A stretch of DNA of 47,482 nucleotides. It comes from DASWJS01 sp036397035 (GTDB taxonomy: Bacteria; Actinomycetota; AC-67). The DNA lies in assembly GCA_036397035.1 (NCBI GenBank), contig DASWJS010000024.1:1-47482 (forward strand), in the 5' to 3' direction. The notes below the pieces were generated by a model. That model was not told the origin of the DNA and made no database searches. It saw nothing but the letters and a program-made list of their open reading frames with translations. Made by a program: the position numbers and the translations under genes. Of the stretch, positions 22,675 to 31,667 are shown piece by piece (positions within the stretch are counted from its first letter, which is position 1; every line of letters begins with the position of its first letter).

Positions 22675-22944
22675 TCAGACGGCGGCGGCGAGCGTCTCTT
22701 CGATGATGCGCGCGGCCACGCCCTTTCGGAACATGTCGCGCCGCTCCTTCTCCGTCACTCCCCCCCACACGCCGTAGCGCTCGCGATTCTGAAGGCTGAA
22801 CGCAAGGCACCGCTCACGCACGCCGCACGCGCCGCAAATCTCCTTCGCGCGCCAGGCGTCCTCTTCGGAAACGGGGAAGAAGACCTCCGCGTCCACTCCT
22901 CGGCAGAGGCCCTGCATCTGCCACACGTACCGCTCGTCGTCCAT
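22675..22944 (-). CDS. WhiB-family iron-sulfur transcriptional regulator
   Basis: An 89-residue WhiB-like protein, specific to Actinomycetota and their phages. The four cluster-binding cysteines are Cys14, Cys37, Cys40 and Cys46 (spacing C-X22-C-X2-C-X5-C), followed by the diagnostic GVWGG turn and a basic C terminus (TEKERRDMFRKGVAARI) for DNA contact. WhiB proteins bind a [4Fe-4S] cluster and the principal sigma factor. Upstream, the ribosome-binding site AAGGA sits inside a perfect TTGTGA-N6-TCACAA palindrome directly before the ATG, pointing to control by a CRP-like protein or by RNA structure. The short length and GVWGG context resemble WhiB1 more than longer members, but the subfamily is not certain. 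A terminator lies just downstream. Confidence 0.93.
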   Translation of the reverse strand: MDDERYVWQMQGLCRGVDAEVFFPVSEEDAWRAKEICGACGVRERCLAFSLQNRERYGVWGGVTEKERRDMFRKGVAARIIEETLAAAV

Positions 22945-22962
22945 TTGTGATTCCTTTCACAA
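22945..22962 (-). promoter_or_regulatory. Perfect CRP-type palindrome covering the whiB ribosome-binding site
   Basis: Read on the minus strand: TTGTGA AAGGAA TCACAA, then ATG. The arms are perfectly symmetrical and the core TGTGA-N6-TCACA is exactly the CRP consensus half-site spacing. The spacer carries the Shine-Dalgarno sequence. Binding here would lie downstream of the promoter and so repress; the same bases could also form a small hairpin. Confidence 0.6.
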
Positions 22963-22973
22963 TCGCTTGCGGC

Positions 22974-22979
22974 AGGATA
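22974..22979 (-). promoter_or_regulatory. Possible -10 box (TATCCT) of whiB
   Basis: On the minus strand TATCCT (22979-22974) ends 11 bases before the CRP-type palindrome, giving a leader of about 20-25 bases that contains the palindrome. The -35 is not clear. Confidence 0.35.
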
Positions 22980-23111
22980 ACATCTGCTAGCCGGATTGCC
23001 TAGCCCGGAGGGAGGATTTCTTCTGGCGAACTCCGGCAGGCCGGCCGGTACCCGAGTCAAACACGCAGGTCAAGGGCCTGTCGCGGGCAAGACCGGCCGC
23101 CCGGCCTGTGG

Positions 23112-23117
23112 TACCAT
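23112..23117 (+). promoter_or_regulatory. Possible -10 box (TACCAT) before the small membrane protein
   Basis: TACCAT ends 9 bases before the GTG at 23127 and no ribosome-binding site intervenes. The 183-base gap 22945-23126 otherwise holds the whiB regulatory region and nothing recognisable. Confidence 0.35.
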
Positions 23118-23126
23118 GCGCCCGCT

Positions 23127-23402
23127 GTGAGACTCCGACGCTTGCTTACTCGCGCGTGCGCCGCCTCGGCGCTCCTTCTGGTCCTGCTGGCCGCGCCCGC
23201 CGCCGCGCAGCTCGAATCTCCTCCGCCGGAAAAGGGCGGCTACTGCGCTCCGTGGCACCGGTGCGTCGCCTACGCGGCGCTCGGGCTCGCCGGGATCTCC
23301 ACGGTGCTGTTCGGGCTCGGCTACGCCGTGCAGAGCCGGGGCTTCGACAAGCTCGAGCACAAGCAGGGCAACCCGGAGGGCGTCCCGGTCCACAAGGACT
23401 GA
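23127..23402 (+). CDS. Small secreted/membrane protein of unknown function
   Basis: A 91-residue protein. MRLRRLLTRACAASALLLVLLAAPAAAQ is an excellent signal peptide with Ala-X-Ala cleavage after residue 27. The mature part has two Cys (Cys40 and Cys46, in GYCAPWHRC) that could form a disulfide, then a second hydrophobic segment (about residues 48-67) and a short hydrophilic tail. If the signal is cleaved, the product is a single-pass protein with its small loop outside. No family was recognised. It is followed 12 bases later by the DUF2342 gene and may be co-transcribed. The GTG start is placed by the signal sequence and the TACCAT box 9 bases before it. Confidence 0.6.
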   Translation: MRLRRLLTRACAASALLLVLLAAPAAAQLESPPPEKGGYCAPWHRCVAYAALGLAGISTVLFGLGYAVQSRGFDKLEHKQGNPEGVPVHKD

Positions 23403-23414
23403 CGCCCGCTCATC

Positions 23415-24470
23415 GTGGGCGCTCCGCGTGAGGTGATCGACTGGGGCGTCGCCGCGCGCGTCGCCGGGGTGGTCGCCGGCCCCGGTCCGGAGACGACGCC
23501 CGCCCAGCGAGCATCCTTCCGCAGCGACATGGCCGAGTTCAGCCTTCGCTCCGACCGGCTCGTGCGCGCGTTCACCGGCCTGAACCCCGACGGCCCGCCG
23601 CCCGAGCCGCTCGTGCTCAGCCGGCGCGCGTGGATCACCGCGAACGTCGAGGGCTTCCGGTCCATGCTGGCGCCGCTCGCAGGCAAGCTGTCGGGCTCGG
23701 TCGCGCGACTGGGCCTTGCCCGGCGCGTGACGGGCGCGGCGCTGGGCGTTCAGGTCGGGGCGCTGCTTGGCTACATGGCCCAGAAGGTGCTCGGCCAGTA
23801 CGACCTGGTCCTGGCGAGCGAGGGCGCCGGCAAGGTCTATTACGTCGGGCCCAACATCGTCCAGGCCGAGCGCGGGTTCGGACTCGCCGCGCGCGACTTT
23901 CGCCTCTGGATCGCCATCCACGAGATCACGCACCGGACCCAGTTCGCGGCGGTGCCGTGGCTTCGCGGGAAGATGCGCGGCTTGGTGGAGCGCTCGCTGG
24001 AGACGATGGAACTGGACTCGACGCGGCTGAAGGGGCTGGTCGAGCGCGGGCGCGCGTTGCTGGCCGCCGGCCCCGCGGCGTGGCGCACGGCGAACGTCAT
24101 GGAGCTGCTGATGACCGACGCGCAGCGCGCGCTCGTCGGCGAGATGCAGGCCCTGATGAGCGTCGTGGAGGGACACGGAACCTTCGTCATGAACCGCATC
24201 GGCCGCGAGGAGATCCCGAGCTTCGAAGCGCTGCGCCACGCGATCGAGAGCCGCCGCGGCTCGGCCCGCGGCGCCGAGCGCGCGTTCCAGCGCCTCGTCG
24301 GCATGGAGATGAAGTACGCGCAATACACCAAAGGCGAGCGCTTCATCGAGCAAGTCGCCGCGCGCGCGGGCGTGGACGCCATCAACGTCGTGTGGGATCG
24401 CGAAGAGAACCTCCCGACGATGGAGGACCTGTCGAACCCCGACGCGTGGCTCGCCCGCGTCCGGCCGTGA
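23415..24470 (+). CDS. DUF2342 zinc-dependent metalloprotease-like protein (Rv3626c-like)
   Basis: A 351-residue soluble protein of a family restricted largely to actinobacteria and labelled coenzyme F420 biosynthesis-associated in some annotations. The zincin-type motif IAIHEITHRTQF gives the ligands His169 and His173 with catalytic Glu170, and a downstream VVEGHGTFVMN carries the further acidic/His ligand candidates. The N terminus begins EVIDWGVAARVAGVVAGPGP, typical of the family. The substrate is unknown. It overlaps tilS by 4 bases (GTGA), the same order as Rv3626c-Rv3625c in mycobacteria. GTG 23415 is taken as the start; a nearby GTG at 23428 is out of frame. Confidence 0.85.
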   Translation: MGAPREVIDWGVAARVAGVVAGPGPETTPAQRASFRSDMAEFSLRSDRLVRAFTGLNPDGPPPEPLVLSRRAWITANVEGFRSMLAPLAGKLSGSVARLGLARRVTGAALGVQVGALLGYMAQKVLGQYDLVLASEGAGKVYYVGPNIVQAERGFGLAARDFRLWIAIHEITHRTQFAAVPWLRGKMRGLVERSLETMELDSTRLKGLVERGRALLAAGPAAWRTANVMELLMTDAQRALVGEMQALMSVVEGHGTFVMNRIGREEIPSFEALRHAIESRRGSARGAERAFQRLVGMEMKYAQYTKGERFIEQVAARAGVDAINVVWDREENLPTMEDLSNPDAWLARVRP

Positions 24471-25855
24471 CGCCGCGGCGCGACCCGCCCGAGGTCCACG
24501 CTCTCGTCGCTCGCGTGCGCGAGACCGTCGCCGCGCGCGGCATGCTCAAAGGCGGCGAGCGCGTCCTGCTCGCGGTCTCGGGCGGACCGGACTCGCTGGC
24601 GATGCTCCATGTCCTCGCCGCGCTCGCGCCTGCGCACCGGCTGGACCTTCACGTCGCGCACCTCGACCACGGGATGCGCGCGGATTCGGCGAAGGACGCG
24701 GCGTTCGTCCGGCGCGAGGCCGGGCGGCTCGGCCTGCCCGTCACGCTCGGCGCGGCCGGCCCGGAACGCGCGCCGGGCGAGTCGCCGGAGGAGAGCCTTC
24801 GCATCAAGCGCCGGGCGTTCTTGGAGGGAACGGCCGAGGCGCTGGGCGCCCACCGGATCGCGACCGCCCACACGATGGACGACCAGGCCGAGACCGTGCT
24901 CATGCGCCTGCTGCAAGGAGCCGGCCGTCGCGGCCTCGGCGGGATCCCGCCGCTGCGGTGGTGGTTCATGCGACCGCTGATCGACGCCCGACGCACCGAG
25001 GTCGAAGCTTTCTGCCGGGCCGCGGGGCTGCGCCCGCGGATCGATCCCTCCAACGCCGACCGCGCGTACCTGCGCAACGTGATCCGGCACGAGACGCTCC
25101 CGATGCTCGCGGGGTCGATGAACGAGCGGCTCACCGAATCGCTCGCGCGGCTCGCGGACGTCTTCCGCGACGAGGACGCCTACCTCGACGAGCACGCGGC
25201 CGACGTGGAGGGGGTCGCGTTCGGCGAGCAGGACATCCGGCTGCGCGTCGAGACGCTGCGATCGCTGCCGCCGGCGCTCCAGCGACGGATGATCCGCCTG
25301 CTGTCCTGGACGAACGACGGCTCGGTGTACTCCGGCGAGCAGACCGAGCGGATCAGGTCGCTCGCGCTGACCGGCGAGACGGGGTCGCGCGTCGATCTTC
25401 CCCATGGGGTTTCGGCGTGGCTGGAGTATGGTTCGCTCGTCCTCGGACGAACGCCGTCGCCCGCGCGCCGGCCTGCCGTTCCGGTCGAGGTGCCGGGCGA
25501 GGCCGACGTCCCGGCGTGGGGGCTGCGAGTCCGTTCGTGGGTAGCCGCCGAGCGGCCGGCCGAATGGCCGGACGGGCGGCGGCGGTGCGTGCTGGACGCG
25601 GACCTGGTTCCCTTCCCCTTGACGATCCGGCACGTTCGGCCGGGCGACCGGTTCCGGCCGCTCGGCATGGCTCGATCGAAGAAGGTGGGCGACTTCTTCA
25701 CCGACCGGCGGGTGCCCGTGCGGCTGCGGCAGCACGTGCCGCTGCTGGCGGGGCGCGACGGCGTCGTGTGGGTGGTTGGACACCGGATCGACGACCGGGT
25801 GAAAGTGACGGCGGCAACGCGGCGATTCCTGTGGATCAGCGTCGAGGAAGGGTAG
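24467..25855 (+). CDS. tilS: tRNA(Ile)-lysidine synthase
   Basis: A 462-residue enzyme that converts C34 of the CAU-anticodon tRNA-Ile to lysidine using ATP, allowing AUA decoding. The PP-loop motif SGGPDS spans residues 38-43; other family marks are VAHLDHGMR, ATAHTMDDQAETVLMRLLQGAGRRGLGGI and DPSNADRAYLRNVIRHE. The C-terminal domain (RPGDRFRPLGM, KKVGDFFTDRRVP, WVVGHRIDDR) is the tRNA-recognition part found in full-length TilS. It is translationally coupled to the DUF2342 gene by a GTGA overlap and followed after 6 bases by hpt, the conserved tilS-hpt-ftsH order. Confidence 0.95.
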   Translation: MTPRRDPPEVHALVARVRETVAARGMLKGGERVLLAVSGGPDSLAMLHVLAALAPAHRLDLHVAHLDHGMRADSAKDAAFVRREAGRLGLPVTLGAAGPERAPGESPEESLRIKRRAFLEGTAEALGAHRIATAHTMDDQAETVLMRLLQGAGRRGLGGIPPLRWWFMRPLIDARRTEVEAFCRAAGLRPRIDPSNADRAYLRNVIRHETLPMLAGSMNERLTESLARLADVFRDEDAYLDEHAADVEGVAFGEQDIRLRVETLRSLPPALQRRMIRLLSWTNDGSVYSGEQTERIRSLALTGETGSRVDLPHGVSAWLEYGSLVLGRTPSPARRPAVPVEVPGEADVPAWGLRVRSWVAAERPAEWPDGRRRCVLDADLVPFPLTIRHVRPGDRFRPLGMARSKKVGDFFTDRRVPVRLRQHVPLLAGRDGVVWVVGHRIDDRVKVTAATRRFLWISVEEG

Positions 25856-25861
25856 GAAACC

Positions 25862-26410
25862 GTGACCGAGATCCATCCCGACATCGAACAGATCGTCGTC
25901 ACCGAAGATGAGATCCAGACCAAGGTCGCCGAGCTGGGCAAGCTGATCTCCGACGACTACCGGGACAAGGAGCTGCTGCTGGTCGGCGTGCTCAAGGGCG
26001 CGTTCGTGCTGATGGCCGACATCGCGCGCGCGATGAGCGTGCCGGCCGAGTTCGACTTCATGGCGGTGTCCTCGTACGGCTCGTCCACCAAGACCAGCGG
26101 CATCGTGCGGATCCTGAAGGACCTGGACCTGGACATCCGCGGCCGCGACGTGCTGATCATCGAGGACATCGTCGATTCGGGGCTGACGCTGTCCTACCTG
26201 CTGCGGAACCTGCGCGGGCGCGAGCCGCGATCGCTGCGCATCTGCGCGCTGCTGACCAAGCCCGACGTGCAAGAGGTCGAGCTGCCGATCGACTACCACG
26301 GGTTCGCGATCCCGCCGACCTTCGTCGTCGGCTACGGCCTGGACTACCGCCAGCGGTACAGGAACTTGCCCTACGTGGGTACACTCAAGCCTCACCTGTA
26401 CGAGGAGTAG
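25862..26410 (+). CDS. hpt: Hypoxanthine phosphoribosyltransferase
   Basis: A 182-residue purine-salvage enzyme that makes IMP (or GMP) from hypoxanthine (guanine) and PRPP. The PRPP-binding signature VLIIEDIVDSGLTLSYL is intact; LLLVGVLKGAFVLMADIAR, FMAVSSYGSSTKTSG (flexible loop) and the C-terminal PPTFVVGYGLDYRQRYRNLPYVG are all family segments. The start is GTG at 25862, six bases after tilS, with AGGAAACC as ribosome-binding site. It lies between tilS and ftsH as in many bacteria. Confidence 0.95.
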   Translation: MTEIHPDIEQIVVTEDEIQTKVAELGKLISDDYRDKELLLVGVLKGAFVLMADIARAMSVPAEFDFMAVSSYGSSTKTSGIVRILKDLDLDIRGRDVLIIEDIVDSGLTLSYLLRNLRGREPRSLRICALLTKPDVQEVELPIDYHGFAIPPTFVVGYGLDYRQRYRNLPYVGTLKPHLYEE

Positions 26411-26413
26411 GCA

Positions 26414-26680
26414 GTGGCCCGCACCTTCCGAGCAACGCTCAATCTCGCCCTGCAGGGGCGCACGACCCAGGGCAGGGTCCCGATCGACGAGGACGTCGTC
26501 AAGGAGATGGGTCTTCGCCCGGGCGAATCGGTGCGCGCGACCATGCGCGGCCAGGACTTCACCGGGCGGGTGTTCGGCTCGCTGCGAGCGCCGGGGCTGC
26601 TGATCCCGATGGAGGTCGTCAGCTCGCTGGGCCTGCGCGAAGGTCAAGGCGTGCGCGTCACCGTGCACGGACGCGCCTGA
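26414..26680 (+). CDS. Small DUF1905/AbrB-like protein with internal duplication
   Basis: An 88-residue protein placed 3 bases after hpt. Two similar halves can be aligned: VPIDEDVVKEMGLRPGESVRATMRG and IPMEVVSSLGLREGQGVRVTVHG, each a beta-helix-beta unit of the swapped-hairpin (AbrB or DUF1905-like) type. Such folds bind DNA in AbrB regulators or act as small enzyme-like modules in DUF1905. The basic surface (MARTFRATLNLALQGR) and position before ftsH are compatible with a regulator, but that is inference. The GTG start is fixed by the close stop of hpt. It is absent, as far as I recall, from the mycobacterial hpt-ftsH interval. Confidence 0.6.
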   Translation: MARTFRATLNLALQGRTTQGRVPIDEDVVKEMGLRPGESVRATMRGQDFTGRVFGSLRAPGLLIPMEVVSSLGLREGQGVRVTVHGRA

Positions 26681-26727
26681 TCCCGCAGAGATCCAGGCAA
26701 ACCAGGCAGGTTCGAAGCCCACGCTAC

Positions 26728-26749
26728 GTGTGAACAGGTAGAGTCACAC
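26728..26749. promoter_or_regulatory. Inverted repeat enclosing the putative ftsH -10 box
   Basis: GTGTGA (26728-26733), 10-base spacer, TCACAC (26744-26749). The spacer and right arm contain TAGAGT (26739-26744), a -10-like hexamer. The ftsH ATG follows at 26762. It has the shape of an operator for a dimeric repressor; the spacing (10) does not fit CRP (6). Confidence 0.45.
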
Positions 26750-26761
26750 CGAAGAGATTCC

Positions 26762-28708
<1,947 letters not shown>

Positions 28709-28714
28709 CCGCCG

Positions 28715-29647
28715 TTGCGGCGGATCGCCGTCCTCGGCGCCGGTGTCTCCGGGCTCACCTGTGCGGTCGCGCTCCAGGACGCGGGCTACGACGTCACCGT
28801 CGTCGCCGCCGAGCCGCCGCTCGCGACCGTCTCCGCCGTTGCCGCCGCCGCCTGGTACCCGACGAGGGGCGAGCGCGACGAGCGCACCGACCGCTGGCTC
28901 CGCGCCTCCTACGAACGCTTCATGGCCCTGTCGCGCGTGCCCGGGAGCGGCGTCGTCGCGCGGCCCGGCGTCGAGCTGCTCCGCGAGCCGCGCGACGACG
29001 CCTGGTGGCGCGAGATCCTGCCGGGCTTCCGTCACGCGCCGCCTCCCCCCGGCTTCGCCGACGCATGGGAGAGCGGCCCGGTGCCGATCGTCGAGATGCC
29101 GGTCTACCTGGCCTGGCTGACGCGCCGGGTGCGGACGCGCGCGCGCATCCTCGTGCGGCACGTTGGCTCGCTGGACGAGCTTCCCGGCGATGGGATCGTG
29201 AATTGCGCCGGCCTCGGCGCCGCGCCGCTCACCGGCGACGCGGCGATGACGCCGGTACGCGGCCAGGTCGTGCGCGTGCGACAGAACGGGCTCGAACGCT
29301 TCATCATCGACGAGCAGAACCCCGAGGGCGTCACGTATGTCTTCCCGCGCTCGCGCGACGTCGTCTTGGGGGGCGTGCGCGAGGAGGGGAACTCCTCGCC
29401 GACCTACGACCGCGAGCAGGAGCGCGCGATCATCCGGCGCTGCGCCGCGCTGGAGCCCCGCGTTGCGAACGCCCCGATCCTGACGCGCGCGGCCGGTCTG
29501 CGCCCGGGGCGGCCGTCGGTACGCCTGGAGCCGGACGAGATCGACGGGCGTCCGGTCGTGCACGACTACGGTCACGGCGGTTCCGGCGTCGCGCTGTCAT
29601 GGGGCTGCGCGCGAGAGGTCGCCGGCCTGCTGCGAAGGATCGGCTAG
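28715..29647 (+). CDS. D-amino-acid oxidase-like FAD flavoprotein
   Basis: A 310-residue protein. The N-terminal FAD-binding motif VLGAGVSGLTCAVAL, a Val-rich strand (YDVTVVAAEP) and YPTRGERDERT fit the DAO family. Near the C terminus VVHDYGHGGSGVALSWGCA is the D-amino-acid oxidase signature, and TPVRGQVVRV and the substrate-loop VVLGGVREEGNS also match. Such enzymes oxidise neutral D-amino acids to oxo acids and H2O2; whether this one does is not proven. Start TTG 28715 is chosen because the Rossmann strand begins right after it; no ribosome-binding site is visible, so coupling to the ftsH stop 6 bases before is likely. It converges on the helicase with 9 bases between. Confidence 0.82.
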   Translation: MRRIAVLGAGVSGLTCAVALQDAGYDVTVVAAEPPLATVSAVAAAAWYPTRGERDERTDRWLRASYERFMALSRVPGSGVVARPGVELLREPRDDAWWREILPGFRHAPPPPGFADAWESGPVPIVEMPVYLAWLTRRVRTRARILVRHVGSLDELPGDGIVNCAGLGAAPLTGDAAMTPVRGQVVRVRQNGLERFIIDEQNPEGVTYVFPRSRDVVLGGVREEGNSSPTYDREQERAIIRRCAALEPRVANAPILTRAAGLRPGRPSVRLEPDEIDGRPVVHDYGHGGSGVALSWGCAREVAGLLRRIG

Positions 29648-29656
29648 CGCTGGGGG

Positions 29657-30865
29657 CTATCCGGAACGGCGCGCGCGCCGTCTCCCGCCGCTTCGCCCGC
29701 GTCGCGGGGGCCCGCCCGTTCGGTGCGCGCCGTCGGGTCGCGAGGGCTCGGGGCGCGCGAAGCCCCCCGTCGCGAACTCCCGCGCCAGGTTCAGGCGCGC
29801 CGCCATCCGGCCGACGTCGCCCTGCTGCTCGGGGGAGACGAACGTGATGGACACGCCGCGCGCGCCCGCTCGTCCGGTCCGGCCGACCCGGTGGACGAAG
29901 GCCTTGTCGTCGCCGGGCACGTCGTAGTTCACCACGCGCGCGATGTCGGGAACGTCGATGCCGCGCGCGGCCACGTCGGTCGCGACCAGGGCGGCGACCC
30001 TGCCGCGTGTGAAGCGCGCCAGAGCCGCGTCGCGCGCGTTCTGGCTCTTGTCGCCGTGCATGGCCGCCGCGCCGATCCCGTGCGAGGCGAGCTTCTTGAC
30101 CAGGCGGTCGGCGCCGCGCTTCGTGCGCACGAATACGAGCGTGCTGTCGGGCGCGCGAAGCAGCTCGGCCAGCGCGGCCGCCTTGGCCGGATGCGCGACC
30201 GGAACGAAGCGATGCTCGACGTCGGCCGCGGCGGGCGCGGGCGAGGCCAGCTCGTGCATGACCGGCTCGCGCGTGTACTGCGCCGCGATGCGTCCGACGT
30301 CGCCTTCGAGCGTCGCGGAGAAGAGCATGGTCTGCCGCTTCTGGGGGATGCGCGCGACGAGCTTCTCGACCTGGGGAAGGAAGCCCATGTCCAGCATGTG
30401 GTCGGCTTCGTCGAGGACCAGGATCTCGACGGCGGCGAGCGAGACGGAGCCGCGCGAGACCAGGTCCTCCAGCCTCCCGGGCGTGGCGACGACGATGTGG
30501 GCGTTCCGGGTTGCGCCGGCTTGAGCCCGCACGGACGTGCCGCCGTAGGCCAGCGCGACCCGCAGGCCGCGGACGGTGGCGATGCTCCGCAGCTCGCCGG
30601 CGACCTGCTGGGCAAGCTCGCGGGTCGGAGTCAGCACGAGGGCGGCGGGCCGCTTCGGCGCGCGCGCGTCGAGCCGCTCGACCATGGGGATCGCGAAACC
30701 GAGCGTCTTGCCCGAGCCGGTACGGGACTTGACCAGCATGTCCTTGCCCGACAGCGCGTCGGGGAGAACCTTGACCTGAACCGCGAACGGCTCCGTGATG
30801 CCGCGAGCCGAGAGCGCGCGGCGGACGCCCTCGGACACGCCGAGATCGCCGAATGATTGGGACAT
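29657..30865 (-). CDS. DEAD-box ATP-dependent RNA helicase
   Basis: A 402-residue superfamily 2 RNA helicase. FGDLGVSEGVRRALSARGI and PFAVQVKVLP form the Q motif, then SRTGSGKT (I), TPTRELAQQ (Ia), TPGRL (Ib), VLDEADHMLDMGF (II), FSATL (III), VFVRTKRGAD (IV), VATDVAARGIDVPDI (V) and HRVGRTGRAG (VI). The C terminus is a short Arg/Gly-rich tail (GGPPRRGRSGGRRR) that binds RNA. It resembles RhlE/CsdA-like enzymes of mRNA decay, ribosome assembly or cold adaptation. The start ATG 30865 has AGGAG 9 bases upstream. A long leader of over 100 bases with alternative hairpins precedes it, which could allow autoregulation. Confidence 0.93.
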   Translation of the reverse strand: MSQSFGDLGVSEGVRRALSARGITEPFAVQVKVLPDALSGKDMLVKSRTGSGKTLGFAIPMVERLDARAPKRPAALVLTPTRELAQQVAGELRSIATVRGLRVALAYGGTSVRAQAGATRNAHIVVATPGRLEDLVSRGSVSLAAVEILVLDEADHMLDMGFLPQVEKLVARIPQKRQTMLFSATLEGDVGRIAAQYTREPVMHELASPAPAAADVEHRFVPVAHPAKAAALAELLRAPDSTLVFVRTKRGADRLVKKLASHGIGAAAMHGDKSQNARDAALARFTRGRVAALVATDVAARGIDVPDIARVVNYDVPGDDKAFVHRVGRTGRAGARGVSITFVSPEQQGDVGRMAARLNLAREFATGGFARPEPSRPDGAHRTGGPPRRGRSGGRRRARRSG

Positions 30866-30881
30866 ATGCTCGTACTCCTGT

Positions 30882-30908
30882 GCGGCATTTCCCTGCCGCG
30901 TGCGGGAA
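30882..30908 (-). promoter_or_regulatory. Leader of the DEAD-box helicase: two mutually exclusive hairpins before the ribosome-binding site
   Basis: In the minus-strand RNA, TTCCC (30908-30904) can pair with GGGAA (30893-30889), or GCGGCA (30899-30894) with TGCCGC (30887-30882). The two overlap, so only one forms. The AGGAG site at 30879-30875 follows directly. A -10-like TAAGGT at 30989-30984 would give a leader of roughly 110 bases. Confidence 0.35.
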
Positions 30909-31024
30909 GCGTGCGTGCCACCCGCGCTGGAGGAGCCAAAGGGAAGCGGTGCAGCTCATCGGTCGACGTTCGACCGTGCACGCACCTTAGCAGGCAAGAC
31001 GTCACCGGGCGAGCCTCATCGAAT

Positions 31025-31030
31025 TACACT
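31025..31030 (+). promoter_or_regulatory. Putative -10 box (TACACT) of the folate/pantothenate gene block
   Basis: TACACT ends 6 bases before the folE GTG at 31037, with no ribosome-binding site between, so folE is probably leaderless. No -35 was recognised at 17 bases. Confidence 0.45.
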
Positions 31031-31036
31031 TCCCCC

Positions 31037-31654
31037 GTGGAACCCGATCGCCTGCACGTCGTTTCGGCCGAAACGCTCGATGCCGAGCGCACGCAGGCCG
31101 CCGTGCGCGAGTTGCTCGCTGCGATCGGCGAGGACCCCGCCCGTCCCGGCCTGGTCGATACCCCTGCGCGCGTCGCCGCGTCGCTCGCGGACCTGTTGAG
31201 CGGCTACGGCGAGGATCCGGTCGCGGTGCTCGAGCCGTTGGAGGGCGAGCGGGGCGACGGGCTCATCATGGTCCGCGACATCCGCGTGGTGTCGCTGTGC
31301 GAGCACCACCTGCTGCCGTTCGTCGGGACGGCCGCCGTCGCGTACCTGCCCGGCGAGGACGGGCGCATCACGGGCCTGTCGAAGCTCGCGCGCGTCGTCG
31401 AGGTGCTCTCGCGCCGCTTGCAGGTGCAGGAACGCCTCGTGCGCGAGATCGCCGACGCGATCGAGGCGGCGCTCGCCCCGCGCGGCGTCTTCGTGCTGAT
31501 CGAGGCGGAGCAGATGTGCATGACCCTGCGGGGCGCGCGCGCCTCGGACGCGACCACCGTCACGACGGACGCGCGCGGCCCGTTCGCGGACGATCCCGAG
31601 CAGCGCGCCGAGCTGGCCGCGCTCGCGCGCGGCGGGTCGCCGCGACCCCGATGA
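31037..31654 (+). CDS. folE: GTP cyclohydrolase I
   Basis: A 205-residue enzyme that opens GTP to 7,8-dihydroneopterin triphosphate, the first step of folate synthesis. The zinc and active-site residues are seen in VSLCEHHLLPFVGTAAVAYLP (Cys, His, His) and the second Cys in EQMCMTLRG; GLSKLARVVE and RLQVQERLVREIADAI are the other signatures. Length is normal for bacteria. The GTG start is supported by a TACACT -10 box 6 bases upstream and by family alignment. It begins a run of folate and cofactor genes on the plus strand; folP starts 13 bases after its stop. Confidence 0.95.
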   Translation: MEPDRLHVVSAETLDAERTQAAVRELLAAIGEDPARPGLVDTPARVAASLADLLSGYGEDPVAVLEPLEGERGDGLIMVRDIRVVSLCEHHLLPFVGTAAVAYLPGEDGRITGLSKLARVVEVLSRRLQVQERLVREIADAIEAALAPRGVFVLIEAEQMCMTLRGARASDATTVTTDARGPFADDPEQRAELAALARGGSPRPR

Positions 31655-31667
31655 TCGATCCGCCCCG

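Noticed and set aside
30882..30908. H-type pseudoknot in the helicase leader
   Set aside because: The connecting loop over the first stem would be one base, too short; alternative hairpins are the likelier reading.
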